DNA of 64,000 nt from VXYL01 sp965116935 (GCA_965116935.1 OZ220737.1:310001-374000); one strand, 5' to 3'. Positions 7,921-19,938 are shown, numbered from the stretch's first letter. Numbers and translations are program-made. Notes: generated from the letters alone by a model not told the origin.

Positions 7921-9050
7921 CACAGCGCCGGCGCCCGCGGATACGAGCCGAGCAGCTTCAGTTCCACGGCGACCTTCTGAACGTCGGCAAGCGCCGATGC
8001 CACCGGGGCGTCCGTCTTGTGTCCCTCGAAGTCGATGAAGAACACATAGGTCCAGTTCGATCCCCGGGAGGGGCGCGTCTCCACCCGCGACAGGCTGATG
8101 CCGTGGCGGTTGAAGGGTTCAAGCACGCTGTAGAGCGCGCCGGGGGCGTTGCGCGTAGAGACGATGATGGAGGTGCGGTCGGAACCGCAGGCCGGCACGT
8201 CCTGGTCGCCCACCACCAAGAAGCGCGTCTTGTTGTCGGCCTCGTCCTCAATGTTGGCGTGGACGATGTCGAGGCCGTAGCGCTCCGCCGCCATCTCGCC
8301 GGCGATCGCGGCGATGCCCGTCGTCTCCTTCGCCAACCTCGCTGCCTCGGCGTTGCTGGCGACGGGGCGCCGCGCCAAGCTCGGGTAGTTGGCATCCAGC
8401 CAGCGGCGACACTGTGCCAGCGACTGCTGGTGCGAACAGATCGCCTCCAGCGCCGATCCGTCCGTGCCTCGCGCCACCATGAAGGCGTGATGGATCGGCA
8501 GTTCGATCTCGGCGCAGATGCTGAGCGGCGAACCCATGAAGCAGTCGAGCGTGTGGTTCACCATGCCTTCGGTGCTGTTTTCCACCGGCACCACGCCGTA
8601 GTTGGCGGCGTCCGCCTCCACCTCGCGGAACACCTCGTCCACCGACGCAAGCGCCCTGGTGCGCACGAAGGCGCCGAACTGCTCCCGCGCCGCCGCTTCG
8701 CTGTAGGTGCCATGCGGCCCCAGAAAGGCAATCGTCAGCGGCTGCTCAAGGGCCCGACAGCAGGAGATGATGGTGCGGAAGAGGCGTTCCACGTCGCGGT
8801 CCGTTAGCGGGCCTTCGTTCGCAGCACGGAGCCGTGCGAACACCTGCGCCTCGCGTTCCGGGCGGTAGTACACCGTCTTGCCGCCGCCACTCTCCGTCGC
8901 CTTGATGGCGGCGGTGTCGATGGCAGCTTGGGCACGTTCGTTCAGGAGGCGGGCGATTTGGTCGTCGATCCCGTCGATGCGATCGCGAATGGCCTTGAGC
9001 CTGGTTGCGGCGGCTTCTTCCCCTGGCGCCGCCTTCCCCCCTTCAGCCAT
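7920..9050 (-). CDS. pheA: Bifunctional chorismate mutase / prephenate dehydratase
   Basis: The 376-residue protein has three parts. The chorismate mutase helices come first (RLKAIRDRIDGIDDQIARLL). The prephenate dehydratase domain starts at IAFLGPHGTYSEAAA and contains VPVENSTEGMV and the catalytic NKTRFLVV. The C-terminal ACT domain (APGALYSVLEPFNRHGISL, VETRPSRG) is the phenylalanine feedback site. It makes phenylpyruvate from chorismate. The ATG at 9050 overlaps the end of serC by 8 bases, which points to translational coupling; upstream extensions lie wholly inside serC and are rejected. Confidence 0.96.
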   Translation of the reverse strand: MAEGGKAAPGEEAAATRLKAIRDRIDGIDDQIARLLNERAQAAIDTAAIKATESGGGKTVYYRPEREAQVFARLRAANEGPLTDRDVERLFRTIISCCRALEQPLTIAFLGPHGTYSEAAAREQFGAFVRTRALASVDEVFREVEADAANYGVVPVENSTEGMVNHTLDCFMGSPLSICAEIELPIHHAFMVARGTDGSALEAICSHQQSLAQCRRWLDANYPSLARRPVASNAEAARLAKETTGIAAIAGEMAAERYGLDIVHANIEDEADNKTRFLVVGDQDVPACGSDRTSIIVSTRNAPGALYSVLEPFNRHGISLSRVETRPSRGSNWTYVFFIDFEGHKTDAPVASALADVQKVAVELKLLGSYPRAPAL

Positions 9051-10122
9051 GTTCGGACTCGAACTCCTGCATGTACCCCACCAGCGCATCCACGGCGGCT
9101 TCGGTGACCGCATTGTAGAGGCTGGCGCGCATCCCACCGACGCTGCGATGCCCCTTGAGGTTCTTGAGGCCCCGCGCCTCGGCGCCGGCGAGGAAGGCGG
9201 CATCAAGCGTCGCATCGGCGAGCGTGAACGGCACGTTCATCAGCGAGCGATCCGGCTTGGCCACCGGCGCCCGGTAGAAGTTGCTCGCCTCGATGGCCGC
9301 ATAGAGCTTGCCGGCCTTGCGCTCGCTGCGGCGCGCCATCTCGGCAACGCCGCCCTGGGCCTTCACCCAGGCGAACACGAGCCGGGCGAGATACCAGGCG
9401 AACGTGGGCGGGGTGTTGTACATGGAATCCTGCGCGGCGTGAACGGCGTAGTCGAAGATCGAGGGCGTGCCCGGCCGCGCCTTGCCGGCGAGGTCCTTGC
9501 GCACCGCCACGACGACGAGCCCGGCGGGGCCGATGTTCTTCTGCGCACCGGCGTAGATGAGGCCGAAGCGCGACGTGTCCACCGGACGGGAGAGGATTTC
9601 CGACGACATGTCCGCCACTAGGGGGACGCCCACGTCTGGATAGTCGTGGAACTGCACGCCGCCGATGGTCTCGTTGGTGGTGATGTGGCAGTAGGCGGCG
9701 TTCGGCGTCGGCCGCCACTCGGCAGCCGGCGGGATGCAGGTGAAGTTCTGCTGCTCCGAAGACGCCGCCACATGCACGCGCACAAGGCCAGACGCTTCCT
9801 TGATGGCCTTCGTGCCCCAGGAGCCGGTGTGGATGTAGTCCGCGGTGTCGCCCGGCGCGGCGAGGTTCATCGGCACCAGCGCGAACTGCTGCGTCGCACC
9901 GCCTTGCAGGAACAGGACGTGATAGTCCTCGCCTATGCCCAAGAGCTCGCGGAAATCTGCCTCTGCAGTGGCGGCGATTTCGATGAACTCGGAAGACCGA
10001 TGGCTCATCTCCAGCACGGAATGCCCGGTGCCCCGATAGTCGAGGAGCTCCGCCTGCGCCTGCTCGAGCACCGCCTCGGGCAACGCCGCCGGCCCGGGGG
10101 AGAAGTTAAACGCTCGCGTCAT
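9043..10122 (-). CDS. serC: Phosphoserine aminotransferase
   Basis: The 359-residue protein begins with the family start FNFSPGPAALPEAVLEQAQ and contains FLQGGATQQFA. The PLP-binding lysine lies in IYAGAQKNIGPAGLV. It transfers an amino group from glutamate to 3-phosphohydroxypyruvate in serine synthesis and also acts in pyridoxal phosphate synthesis. It is the first gene of the serC-pheA-hisC-tyrA run, transcribed away from gyrA but on the same strand, with a tandem repeat block of about 600 bases in between. Confidence 0.97.
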   Translation of the reverse strand: MTRAFNFSPGPAALPEAVLEQAQAELLDYRGTGHSVLEMSHRSSEFIEIAATAEADFRELLGIGEDYHVLFLQGGATQQFALVPMNLAAPGDTADYIHTGSWGTKAIKEASGLVRVHVAASSEQQNFTCIPPAAEWRPTPNAAYCHITTNETIGGVQFHDYPDVGVPLVADMSSEILSRPVDTSRFGLIYAGAQKNIGPAGLVVVAVRKDLAGKARPGTPSIFDYAVHAAQDSMYNTPPTFAWYLARLVFAWVKAQGGVAEMARRSERKAGKLYAAIEASNFYRAPVAKPDRSLMNVPFTLADATLDAAFLAGAEARGLKNLKGHRSVGGMRASLYNAVTEAAVDALVGYMQEFESEHG

Positions 10123-10139
10123 GCGACTAGCGTTTTCCT

Positions 10140-10690
10140 ACGACGCGCCTAACGGCGCGTAGGGAGGGCGAGACGCCCTCCCTCCAAAAGGAACCAACGC
10201 CGCCTCGAAGGCGAAGGCACAACGCCCCCCACGCGCGCAAGGCGCTGCCTCGGAGCGAGGGCGTCTCGCCCTCGATTCGCCGATAGGCGCGCTGTCCGGA
10301 GAGCTACTTGCCCGCGTCATCCAGCACCTTCCCACGGACGCGCCTAACGGCGCGTAGGGAGGGCGAGACGCCTCCCTCCAAAAGGAACCAACGCCGCCTC
10401 GAAGGCGAAGGCACAACGCCCTCCACGCGCGCAAGGCGCGTCCTCGGAGCGAGGGCGTCTCGCCCTCGATTCGCCGACAGGCGCGCTGCCCGGAGAGCTA
10501 CTTGCCCGCGTCATCCAGCACCTTCCCACGGACGCGCCTAACGGCGCGTAGGGAGGGCGAGACGCCTCCCTCCAAAAGGAACCAACGCCGCCTCGAAGGC
10601 GAAGGCACAACGCCCTCCACGCGCGCAAGGCGCGTCCTCGGAGCGAGGGCGTCTCGCCCTCGATACGCGCCGACAGGCGCGCATAAATGC
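10140..10690. repeat. Tandem array of a 194-195 bp unit, almost three copies
   Basis: The anchor CGCCTAACGGCGCGTAGGG occurs at 10146, 10341 and 10535, giving periods of 195 and 194 bases. Each unit has a GTAG-headed hairpin (GGAGGGCGAGACGCCCTCC in the first copy, two bases shorter in the others), a middle part (GAACCAACGCCGCCTCGAAGG) and an inverse hairpin (GAGGGCGTCTCGCCCTC). The last copy is cut before the CTACTTGCCCGCG segment. The array fills the gap between gyrA and serC. No coding gene is supported here; the open frames only translate the repeat. Confidence 0.9.
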
Positions 10691-10714
10691 CGTGCCGTCG
10701 AGATGGAAGGGGCG

Positions 10715-13342
<2,628 letters not shown>

Positions 13343-13469
13343 GAAACGGCACTGGCGGAAAGGGGCGAATCATACCAGCGTTGGGCGCGAATTGGCCTTG
13401 TTTCGCGTGACTTTTTCTTTTGCAGACGGGGGAATCCTGCCCCCGAAACCGTCGGTGAGCGGCTACGCG

Positions 13470-14030
13470 CTACTGGGCCGCCAGCATGCCTCCGCCCAAC
13501 CTGGCATCCATCCCGTCCATCCGACCTTCCAGACGTTCCATCCGACCTTCGAGGCGGTTCATCCGACCCTCCAGTCCGTCCATCCGAGTTTCAAGCCCAT
13601 CCATCCGGCCTTCGAGCCGATCCATGCGACCCTCGAGGCGTTCCATGCGTGCGTCGAGCCGCTCCATGCCTGCAACCAGACGCTCGATGCGTGCGTCCAC
13701 GCCATCGAGGCGCGACTCGACGCCACCGAGGCGCGACTCCACACTATCAAGGCGCGACTCGACGCCACCGAGGCGCGACTCCACACTATCAAGGCGCGAC
13801 TCGACGCCATCAAGGCGCACTCCCAATTTGGCGAACTGCTCGTCTACCTTGGCGAAATGCTCGTCTACCTTGGCGAACCGCTCGTCGACTTTGGCGAACC
13901 GCTCGTCCACCTTGGCGAACTGCTCGTCAAAGCGCTTCCCCATCCGCCAGATTTGCCCAAACACCAAGCCGAGCGTGCCGACGAACACAAGGAGCATCGT
14001 GCCTGTCGCGGCAATGAGCTCGTAAACCAT
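13470..14030 (-). CDS. Membrane-anchored heptad-repeat (coiled-coil) protein
   Basis: The 186-residue protein has one N-terminal membrane segment (about residues 5-25, LIAATGTMLLVFVGTLGLVF). It then consists almost entirely of seven-residue repeats in three blocks: FAKVDER (about 5 copies), SRLDSVE/SRLGGVE (about 6) and MERLEGR (about 9). This predicts one long coiled coil facing the cytoplasm or periplasm. Repetition is also seen in the DNA, as a 42-base unit in the middle block, so the copy number may vary between strains. The ATG at 14030 removes a non-repetitive N-terminal extension. The function is unknown; it resembles hypothetical proteins with ApoA/E-like heptads. Confidence 0.7.
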   Translation of the reverse strand: MVYELIAATGTMLLVFVGTLGLVFGQIWRMGKRFDEQFAKVDERFAKVDERFAKVDEHFAKVDEQFAKLGVRLDGVESRLDSVESRLGGVESRLDSVESRLGGVESRLDGVDARIERLVAGMERLDARMERLEGRMDRLEGRMDGLETRMDGLEGRMNRLEGRMERLEGRMDGMDARLGGGMLAAQ

Positions 14031-14148
14031 CGTCTCGTCCTTTTGCCATCGTAGGGGCAGACGATTGTCCAAATCCAGACGCGAAAGTATGCCAGCCATT
14101 GCCTCAGATTTTTCGGGGCGATTTCCTACCCCGCAATTGGGTGCCGGC

Positions 14149-14811
14149 TTACCAAGCCAACGGCGCCACAAACGTCCCATACCCCGGCAGAACCAAACGA
14201 TGCGCGTGCAGCATCAGCCGCGGTGCCGACTGCTCTGCCGAGTCCGGCGCACCGTACAGCCGGTCTCCCACTACGGCGTGCCCGACCCAAGCAAGATGCA
14301 CCCGAATCTGGTGCGTGCGGCCGGTGAGCGGCTGCACGGCCAGCAGCGACCGCGCCGGGCCTTGCCGGGAATGCGCCAGCACCCGGACGCGCGTGACGCT
14401 CGGCGCCCCCTCCCCCGCATCCGCGATCGACCAGCCGCCACGACTCGCCCGAATCTCCTCCCGAAGCCCCGCCACCCGATAGCGGCTCTTGCGCCCCGGC
14501 TTCAGCGGCAGTTCGATCGTGAGCGTCGTGCCCCGAGGAACGTGCCCCGTCACCTCCGCCACATAGTGCTTGCCCACCTCGCGCCGCGCGAACGCCTGCG
14601 AGATGCGCCGCTGCGCCGCCCGCGAAATGGCCAGCACCAACACCCCGCTCGTGCCCTTGTCGATTCGATGCACCAGCCTCGCGGCAGGGTACTCGCCGCG
14701 AATGGCATCGAGCAGGCAAGGGGTGCCACTCCGATCGGCCAGAACGGAGACCCCGGAGGGCTTGTCGAGCACCAACAGCTCGGCATTGCGGTGGAGGACC
14801 TTCAGGCGCAT
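14149..14811 (-). CDS. RluA-family pseudouridine synthase
   Basis: The 220-residue protein has the catalytic motif HRIDKGTSGVLVLA near residue 48, where the Asp attacks the uridine. The C-terminal motif PLTGRTHQIRVHLAWVGHAVVGDRLYG is also present. The N terminus LLVLDKPSGVSVL is typical. It lacks an S4 domain, so it is closest to short RluA/TruC-type enzymes that modify tRNA or rRNA. The exact target cannot be told from the sequence. It is a lone gene, convergent with nothing and followed by the coiled-coil gene. Confidence 0.9.
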   Translation of the reverse strand: MRLKVLHRNAELLVLDKPSGVSVLADRSGTPCLLDAIRGEYPAARLVHRIDKGTSGVLVLAISRAAQRRISQAFARREVGKHYVAEVTGHVPRGTTLTIELPLKPGRKSRYRVAGLREEIRASRGGWSIADAGEGAPSVTRVRVLAHSRQGPARSLLAVQPLTGRTHQIRVHLAWVGHAVVGDRLYGAPDSAEQSAPRLMLHAHRLVLPGYGTFVAPLAW

Positions 14812-15078
14812 CCGCTATGCTGAGCCTCGGGGACGTTGGATTCGCTCGAAAACCTTCGATTTTGTTCCTGCATCTGTTCCCACATAGAAGCGCACTATAC
14901 CGAGCGAATCCCGGAACGGAACTCCAAGTAAGTCAACAGCGTACAACTTGTGGTTGACTGTAATACGTTCGGCCCTTTGTTCCCACACGGCGAACGCGGT
15001 AGGGGCATGTTTTGGCATTCGATATCTATATATTGATCGAAGTCACCTTCGAGACCACAACATATGGGGCTCTAAACC
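14812..15078. other. Non-coding gap with no recognised feature
   Basis: This stretch lies between the pseudouridine synthase start and the secreted-protein gene. It is less GC-rich than its surroundings near 15010-15050. A 67-codon frame on the minus strand has no ribosome-binding site or family features. It probably holds the promoters of the two divergent genes. Confidence 0.4.
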
Positions 15079-15090
15079 ATCCCCGTAACC

Positions 15091-16860
15091 GTGGTGGTCG
15101 CGTGCCTCTTTGCGGGGAGCGGGGCGTGGGCGGATACGTTCCGGCAAACTGCCGGTGATGCCCCGACCTATGCGGCGGAGTTGTTTGGGTCTGATGACGA
15201 GAAGATCACCTACCCGACATGTGCGGTTGTACCCGGCGGCGCAACCTGCACGACGGATACGAGCGACGACAGTTCCGGCGTGTTTGACAGCGCGTCCGAC
15301 ACCAACTCTCCTTGGGCACGTCTGACGTACACAGGGGACGCTGTAGCTGCAAGCGCCGGTGCTAAGGGCATGATTACGTTTACGCTAAGCTCCGGCGCGT
15401 TTGCGTCGCACGTCGGTTCCAACGATTTGCATATCGGGCAGGGCGTGGATAGCGGTGGAAATGCCAACACAGGCGATCTCGCGTCGGTCACCAGCGTAAG
15501 TGACGGTCGCGCGGGCGAGAGTTCGGTGACGTTCGAGGTGACTGGTCCCTTGACGTCAGGCAACACTTTCACTTGGGTATTGCCCCGGCTCGATAGTCTT
15601 GGCGCACTTGCCACCTCGCGGGCGATAACGGTAACCACGTCGACCGTGGCGACCGGCGGCACGGGCTTCCCGCACAACAGCATCGAACTCTTCTGCCCGT
15701 CGCCTGCGGTAGAAGCGGCGGACGGCGAAGAGAACTCGGTAATCACGGGTACCGTGGACGACGACGGCAACCTCGCAGCGACAATCAGCGACGCTGATGA
15801 TGTCGTGGCTGCGGCAGCGGGTGCCACCAACACCTGCGACGTCATGGCGAACCCAGCAGCTGACACCTCCAGCGCCAGGATAGTCGTGAAGAGTTCCGAT
15901 ACCGTCAAGCTGACGAAGACTTCGACCGATGCCATGGGGGATTCGGCAGTTCGCATTAGCCTCGACGACCGGTCAATGCTGGTTGCGAACTCCCGTGCCC
16001 TCAGCCAAGCGGCGAATCCCTACAACCCGAACACGTTCCATGTTGGCGAGAATGCCGCCGCCCAACTAGCGAGCCTTACGCTGGCGGTAGCGAGCACGGC
16101 GGCCGACGGAGCGATGATCCTGCAGCTCGACGGTAGACCGGTGGACTTCGCGCTTGCGGGAACCTTGGGTGTAAGCGTGACGGGCAGCAATGACCTCTTC
16201 GGCGAAGACGATACGGTGTTCGTCAACTGGAACGATCCTGCGAGGTGGAGTCAGCCGCGGGCGGTGGACAAAAACGAAGCGCTGAACGCGACGGAGTCGG
16301 ACAACAGACTCGCCAACGAGCGGTTGTCGATCGATCCAGATGACAAGGCGACCCGGACCATCGGCGTATACTACATCCCCGGTGGGAAGAATGACCTGAT
16401 GCACGGAACGACGCTCCAGCTCGCGGCGACCGTGCATTACAACCAGTCCTATGCGATCGATGAGAGCCCCGTTCGCTCGACGACCGAACTGCGGTTCCAT
16501 GGCGTTGCAGGTGCTCTTCAGGCCTACGCCATTCCCCATTCGACCAACGGCCGTATGGACGAAGCCAACCTTCGCATTCGCTGTGAAGAAGGCGACGGTT
16601 TCAGCATGGGCACGGAATGCCGCGCGTTCCTTGAGTGCTGGGACCGGGACGGTGCACCTGGATTTGGTGAACTTGAGGGCGGCATCGGCGAGAACACCGT
16701 TCGCCGGGTCGGAGCCGAGGAGATCGAGGAAACCATCGGCATGATGGACGCCTCCTCTCGCTTGTCCTGCAGAGTTCTGGCAACCGGAAATCCGTCCGTA
16801 CAAACGCTGGTACGGACGAACGGTACGCTTGTCAACAACAGCTACGTTACCAACGACTAG
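15091..16860 (+). CDS. Large secreted protein of unknown family (copy 1; start codon region damaged)
   Basis: The 589-residue protein is acidic and rich in Ala, Thr, Ser and Asp. Its C-terminal block reads QAYAIPHSTNGRMDEANLRIRCEE, ECRAFLECWDRDG, LSCRVLATG and LVRTNGTLVNNSYV. The same block is found in the protein at 30228-31946 and the fragment at 22839-23183. The start shown is a GTG inside what should be the signal peptide. The paralog has an ATG and a charged n-region (MIKFMRSA) before VVVACLFAGVGAWG, but here a TAA stands six codons upstream and no ATG is present. The gene may use a poor start, or may be silent. It is followed by a terminator hairpin shared by the family. No known fold is recognised. 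Confidence 0.6.
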   Translation: MVVACLFAGSGAWADTFRQTAGDAPTYAAELFGSDDEKITYPTCAVVPGGATCTTDTSDDSSGVFDSASDTNSPWARLTYTGDAVAASAGAKGMITFTLSSGAFASHVGSNDLHIGQGVDSGGNANTGDLASVTSVSDGRAGESSVTFEVTGPLTSGNTFTWVLPRLDSLGALATSRAITVTTSTVATGGTGFPHNSIELFCPSPAVEAADGEENSVITGTVDDDGNLAATISDADDVVAAAAGATNTCDVMANPAADTSSARIVVKSSDTVKLTKTSTDAMGDSAVRISLDDRSMLVANSRALSQAANPYNPNTFHVGENAAAQLASLTLAVASTAADGAMILQLDGRPVDFALAGTLGVSVTGSNDLFGEDDTVFVNWNDPARWSQPRAVDKNEALNATESDNRLANERLSIDPDDKATRTIGVYYIPGGKNDLMHGTTLQLAATVHYNQSYAIDESPVRSTTELRFHGVAGALQAYAIPHSTNGRMDEANLRIRCEEGDGFSMGTECRAFLECWDRDGAPGFGELEGGIGENTVRRVGAEEIEETIGMMDASSRLSCRVLATGNPSVQTLVRTNGTLVNNSYVTND

Positions 16861-16898
16861 CCCGCGCCGCATTCTCACCACCCCGAGGGTTCTCCATC

Positions 16899-16930
16899 AG
16901 CCCGGCTCCGCAAGGAGCCGGGCTTCTTTA
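16899..16930 (+). terminator. Terminator-like hairpin after secreted protein copy 1
   Basis: CCCGGCTCC-GCAA-GGAGCCGGG forms a perfect 9-bp stem, with outer AG/CT extending it, then CTTCTTTA. It lies 40 bases after the stop. The same hairpin occurs after the other family members (22752-22784, 30148-30179), so it moves with these genes. The T-run here is weak. Confidence 0.75.
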
Positions 16931-17135
16931 GGCCAATCTTTTTCCCGACACACCAATCTTTCCCGACACACGGCCAATCTTTCCCGACACACAAACATTT
17001 CGTCCTACAAAGGCCAATCTTTCCCGACACACAAACATTTCGTCCTACACACCGTAGGCAATCTCCCACGCCCCTCCTCTCCGACGGTCGCAAGCCCGAC
17101 CGCGCCGTTCGGGTCTGCGGCAAGCTCCCGTGTGT

Positions 17136-17274
17136 CGGATCGGGCTAGGCGCAGGGCGCGGAATGGAAGATCGAGGAACTGCGCCACATGCGATGGCGGA
17201 TCTACCCTTCGTCCAGGATCTCCAGAGCGCCAAGGAGGGGTAGCAGCGTCAGCAAGGTCGTCTCGAAAACAAGG
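17136..17274 (-). pseudogene. 3' fragment of mazF plus its downstream flank
   Basis: On the minus strand this reads the end of the MazF gene (FETTLLTLLPLLGALEIL) and about 80 bases of its 3' flank. These match the bases from about 28986 to 29124 almost exactly. The fragment is bounded by GTAG repeats, as is the source copy at its 3' side, so it looks copied together with the repeat. Confidence 0.8.
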
Positions 17275-18329
17275 CCTGGCCAATCTTTCCCGACACACAA
17301 ACATTTCGTCCTACACACCGTAGGCAATCTCCCACACAATCTTTCCCGACACACAAACGGTCATGGCCTGAGTCGGCCACCCCGAACGCATGAAATGCCT
17401 GGCGCAGGCGGCGTCTGGCTGACAGAATCCGAGGCGGAGGGTGACGCGCTTTCTCGCTGGCAATCTTTCCCGACACACAAACATTTCGTCCTACACGCCG
17501 TAGGACATCTCCCACGCAAGCCCGCCCTAGGACATCTCCCACGCACGGCCAATCTTTCCCGACACGGCCAATCTTTCCCGACACACAAACATTTGGCCAA
17601 TCTTTCCCGACACACAAACATTTCGTCCTACACACCGTAGGCAATCTCCCACACAATCTTTCCCGACACACAAACGGTCATGGCCTGAGTCGGCCACCCC
17701 GAACGCATGAAATGCCTGGCGCAGGCGGCGTCTGGCTGACAGAATCCGAGGCGGAGAGGCCAATCTTTCCCGACACACAAACATTTCGTCCTACACACCG
17801 TAGGCAATCTCCCACACAATCTTTCCCGACACACAAACGGTCATGGCCTGAGTCGGCCACCCCGAACGCATGAAATGCCTGGCGCAGGCGGCGTCTGGCT
17901 GACAGAATCCGAGGCGGAGGGTGACGCGCTTTCTCGCTGGCAATCTTTCCCGGCAATCTTTCCCGACACACAAACATTTCGTCCTACAGGCCGTGGGACA
18001 TCTCGCACGCAGCAGGCGTCGAGGCGGGAGAGGCGAAGGAACCCACTTCTAGGCCAATCTTTCCCGACACACAAACATTTCGTCCTACACACCGTAGGCA
18101 ATCTCCCACACAATCTTTCCCGACACACAAACGGTCATGGCCTGAGTCGGCCACCCCGAACGCATGAAATGCCTGGCGCAGGCGGCGTCTGGCTGACAGA
18201 ATCCGAGGCGGAGGGTGACGCGCTTTCTCGCTGGCAATCTTTCCCGACACACAAACATTTCGTCCTACAGGCCGTGGGACATCTCGCACGCAGCAGGCGT
18301 CGAGGCGGGAGAGGCGAAGGAACCCACTT

Positions 18330-18522
18330 CTGGATGGTACAGGCGCATGCGCGGCGAGTGCCCGCCGTATGGGAGTCCGAGTGTCGTGCCTGTCAGCGCA
18401 GACTGGCCTTCAGGCGTCATCCCCGCGACTCTGCGGCGGCGGCTCGCCGCGGAGGCGCTGTCGTTCGAGGTGTTCGGCCAGCGGCGCACTGGCGCCGTTC
18501 GTGTAGTCGCCGATAGGCCAAT
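18330..18522 (-). pseudogene. Transposase 3' relic, divergent type
   Basis: The segment with GCGGCGGCTCGCCGCGGAGG and GTTCGGCCAGCGGCGCACTG matches the 3' end of the relic at 19056-19313 (GAFAPLAEHLERQR-like end). It is bounded on both sides by GTAG repeats. A shorter piece of the same flank recurs at about 29675-29750. It encodes nothing intact. Confidence 0.6.
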
Positions 18523-18589
18523 CTTTCCCGACACACAAACATTTCGTCCTACACGCCGTAGGACATCTCCCACGCAAGCCCGCCCGGCA

Positions 18590-18878
18590 GACGACGCGGT
18601 CAGCTCACTTCGAGGGTGGAGTGGGAGCGGCTGGGCGCCGGGCCGTGCCGGCTGTCAGGAATCTGCTGCAGCCGTGTCTCGCGGCGGGGACGCGTCGCGC
18701 TGTCGCTCGAGATGTTCCGCCAGCAGAGCAGCGGCACGGCTCCTATAGTCGCCGAATGACATTCCCAGGCGGGGTTGGGGCTCGCCGTCGTCGGCGAGGC
18801 CCGACACCAGCGGTTCGAGGGGTTCGGTCGCGCTTGTGCCGCGTTGCAGGCGCAGCGCCAGCGACGTGTGCTCGTGCA
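18590..18878 (-). pseudogene. 3' part of the 20978-21802 transposase gene
   Basis: The sequence is nearly identical to bases 20895-21190 and includes the last about 70 codons (ending RDTAAADS) and the flank to the GTAG repeat. The 5' part is missing and replaced by another GTAG repeat at 18885. Copies of the same end recur, inverted, at about 29493-29635 and 29838-29958. Confidence 0.8.
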
Positions 18879-19055
18879 ATCTTTCCCGACACACAAACAT
18901 TTCGTCCTACAGGCCGTGGGACATCTCGCACGCAGCAGGCGTCGAGGCGGGAGAGACGAAGGAACCCACTTCTGGATGGTACGTACAGGCGCATGCGCGG
19001 CGAGTGCCCGCCGTATGGGAGTCCGGGTGTCGTGCCTGTCAGCGCAGACTGGCCT

Positions 19056-19330
19056 TCAGGCGTCATCCCCGCGACTCTGCGGCGGCGGCTCGCCGCGGAA
19101 GCGCTGTCGTTCGAGGTGTTCGGCCAGCGGCGCACTGGCGCCGTTCGTGTAGTCGCCGAAGGCATTTTCCAGGCGTGTTGCCGGCACTCCGTGGTCGGCC
19201 AGCCCCGACGCGAGCGGCCGAAGCGCCTCCGTCGCGTTCGTGCCGCGTCGCAGGCGTAGCGCTAGGGACGTGTGGTCGCAGTCCTCGAGGCGTTGCGCGA
19301 TCCCGGCACGCACGGGATTCAGAGGCCTCC
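19056..19330 (-). pseudogene. C-terminal relic of a second, diverged Y1-type transposase
   Basis: The frame AGIAQRLEDCDHTSLALRLRRG...ASGLADHGVPATRLENAFGDYTNG parallels the C-terminal third of the intact transposase (AGIAQRLEDCEHTSLALRLQRG...GMSFGDYRNR) but differs at many positions. It therefore comes from a different element. The N-terminal HUH domain is absent. Confidence 0.75.
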
Positions 19331-19442
19331 GATCCCGCCAGACACTTTTTCCGTCCTACACACCGTAGGCAATCTCCCACGCTCCTCCTCTCCGCCCGTC
19401 GGCCCGCCCGACTGCAAACACACCCATCCGCAACCGCTGCCC

Positions 19443-19580
19443 GCTGCGGAGAATGTGATCGCGACGATGTGCTACATCGACCTGAATCCGGCGCGCGCCG
19501 GCATTGCCCGCCGTCTGGAGGACTGCGAGGACACGTCGCTGGCGTTACGACCGCAGCGCGGCACGGCTCCGGGTCGGTAC
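19443..19580 (+). pseudogene. Third Y1-type transposase relic, plus strand
   Basis: The frame ENVIATMCYIDLNPARAGIARRLEDCEDTSLAL matches the transposase segment DVVATMCYVDLNPVRAGIAQ. It is in the opposite orientation to the neighbouring relics and lacks both the N-terminal domain and the end. The following 19580-19930 holds only repeat debris. Confidence 0.7.
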
Positions 19581-19938
19581 CGCGCGCGCGTGCGAGTCTC
19601 CACGTCTGGGATGACAGACGTGTGCGGTGGAAAAAATGCACGGGCGAAGGGTGTGGTCGCGGTCGGCGGGCCACGGGCGGAGAGGAGGGGCGTGGAGACT
19701 GCCTACGGTGTGTAGGACGGAACAAGTGTGTGGCGGGATCGGGAGCTATTTCGTCGCACGGAACAATGGCCAATCGCTTTTACATCCCACTCGCGGCCGC
19801 CCGGCGGACGACGCGGTCAACTCACTTCGAGGGTGGAGTGGGAGCGGCTGGGCGCCGGGCCGCGCCGGCGTTCAGGAATCTGCGGAGCTGGCCTGCCTTT
19901 CCGGACACACCAACATTCGTCCCACCCGGTCCTCCGAC

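Larger units (their letters stand above)
16934..19400. repeat. Field of 26-bp GTAG repeats mixed with gene fragments
   Basis: The repeat (minus-strand reading starts GTAGGACG and ends TGTGTCGGG) is followed by AAAGATTG. It occurs in full at 16983, 17023, 17289, 17469, 17606, 17769, 17962, 18063, 18243, 18527 and 18885, with shorter pieces between. All full copies here have the same orientation. A module running from CAAACGGTCATGG to GAGGCGGAG repeats at about 17354, 17671, 17834 and 18128. The spacers are themselves repeats or pieces of genes (mazF end, transposase ends). No intact gene is supported within it; frames such as CRTKCLCVGKDW are translations of the repeat. Confidence 0.85.

Noticed and set aside
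14815..15018. 67-residue frame on the minus strand upstream of the pseudouridine synthase
   Set aside because: No Shine-Dalgarno, no recognised motif and odd composition; kept only as a gap.
17249..18289. Small cysteine-rich proteins such as CRTKCLCVGKDW or VGRNVCVSGKIG
   Set aside because: They are translations of the 26-bp repeat in different frames, without ribosome-binding sites of their own or separate conservation.
16934..18910. CRISPR array from the regularly recurring 26-36 bp repeats
   Set aside because: Spacers are irregular in length, repeat among themselves and are pieces of local genes; no cas genes are present; the repeat also occurs singly and in inverted pairs.
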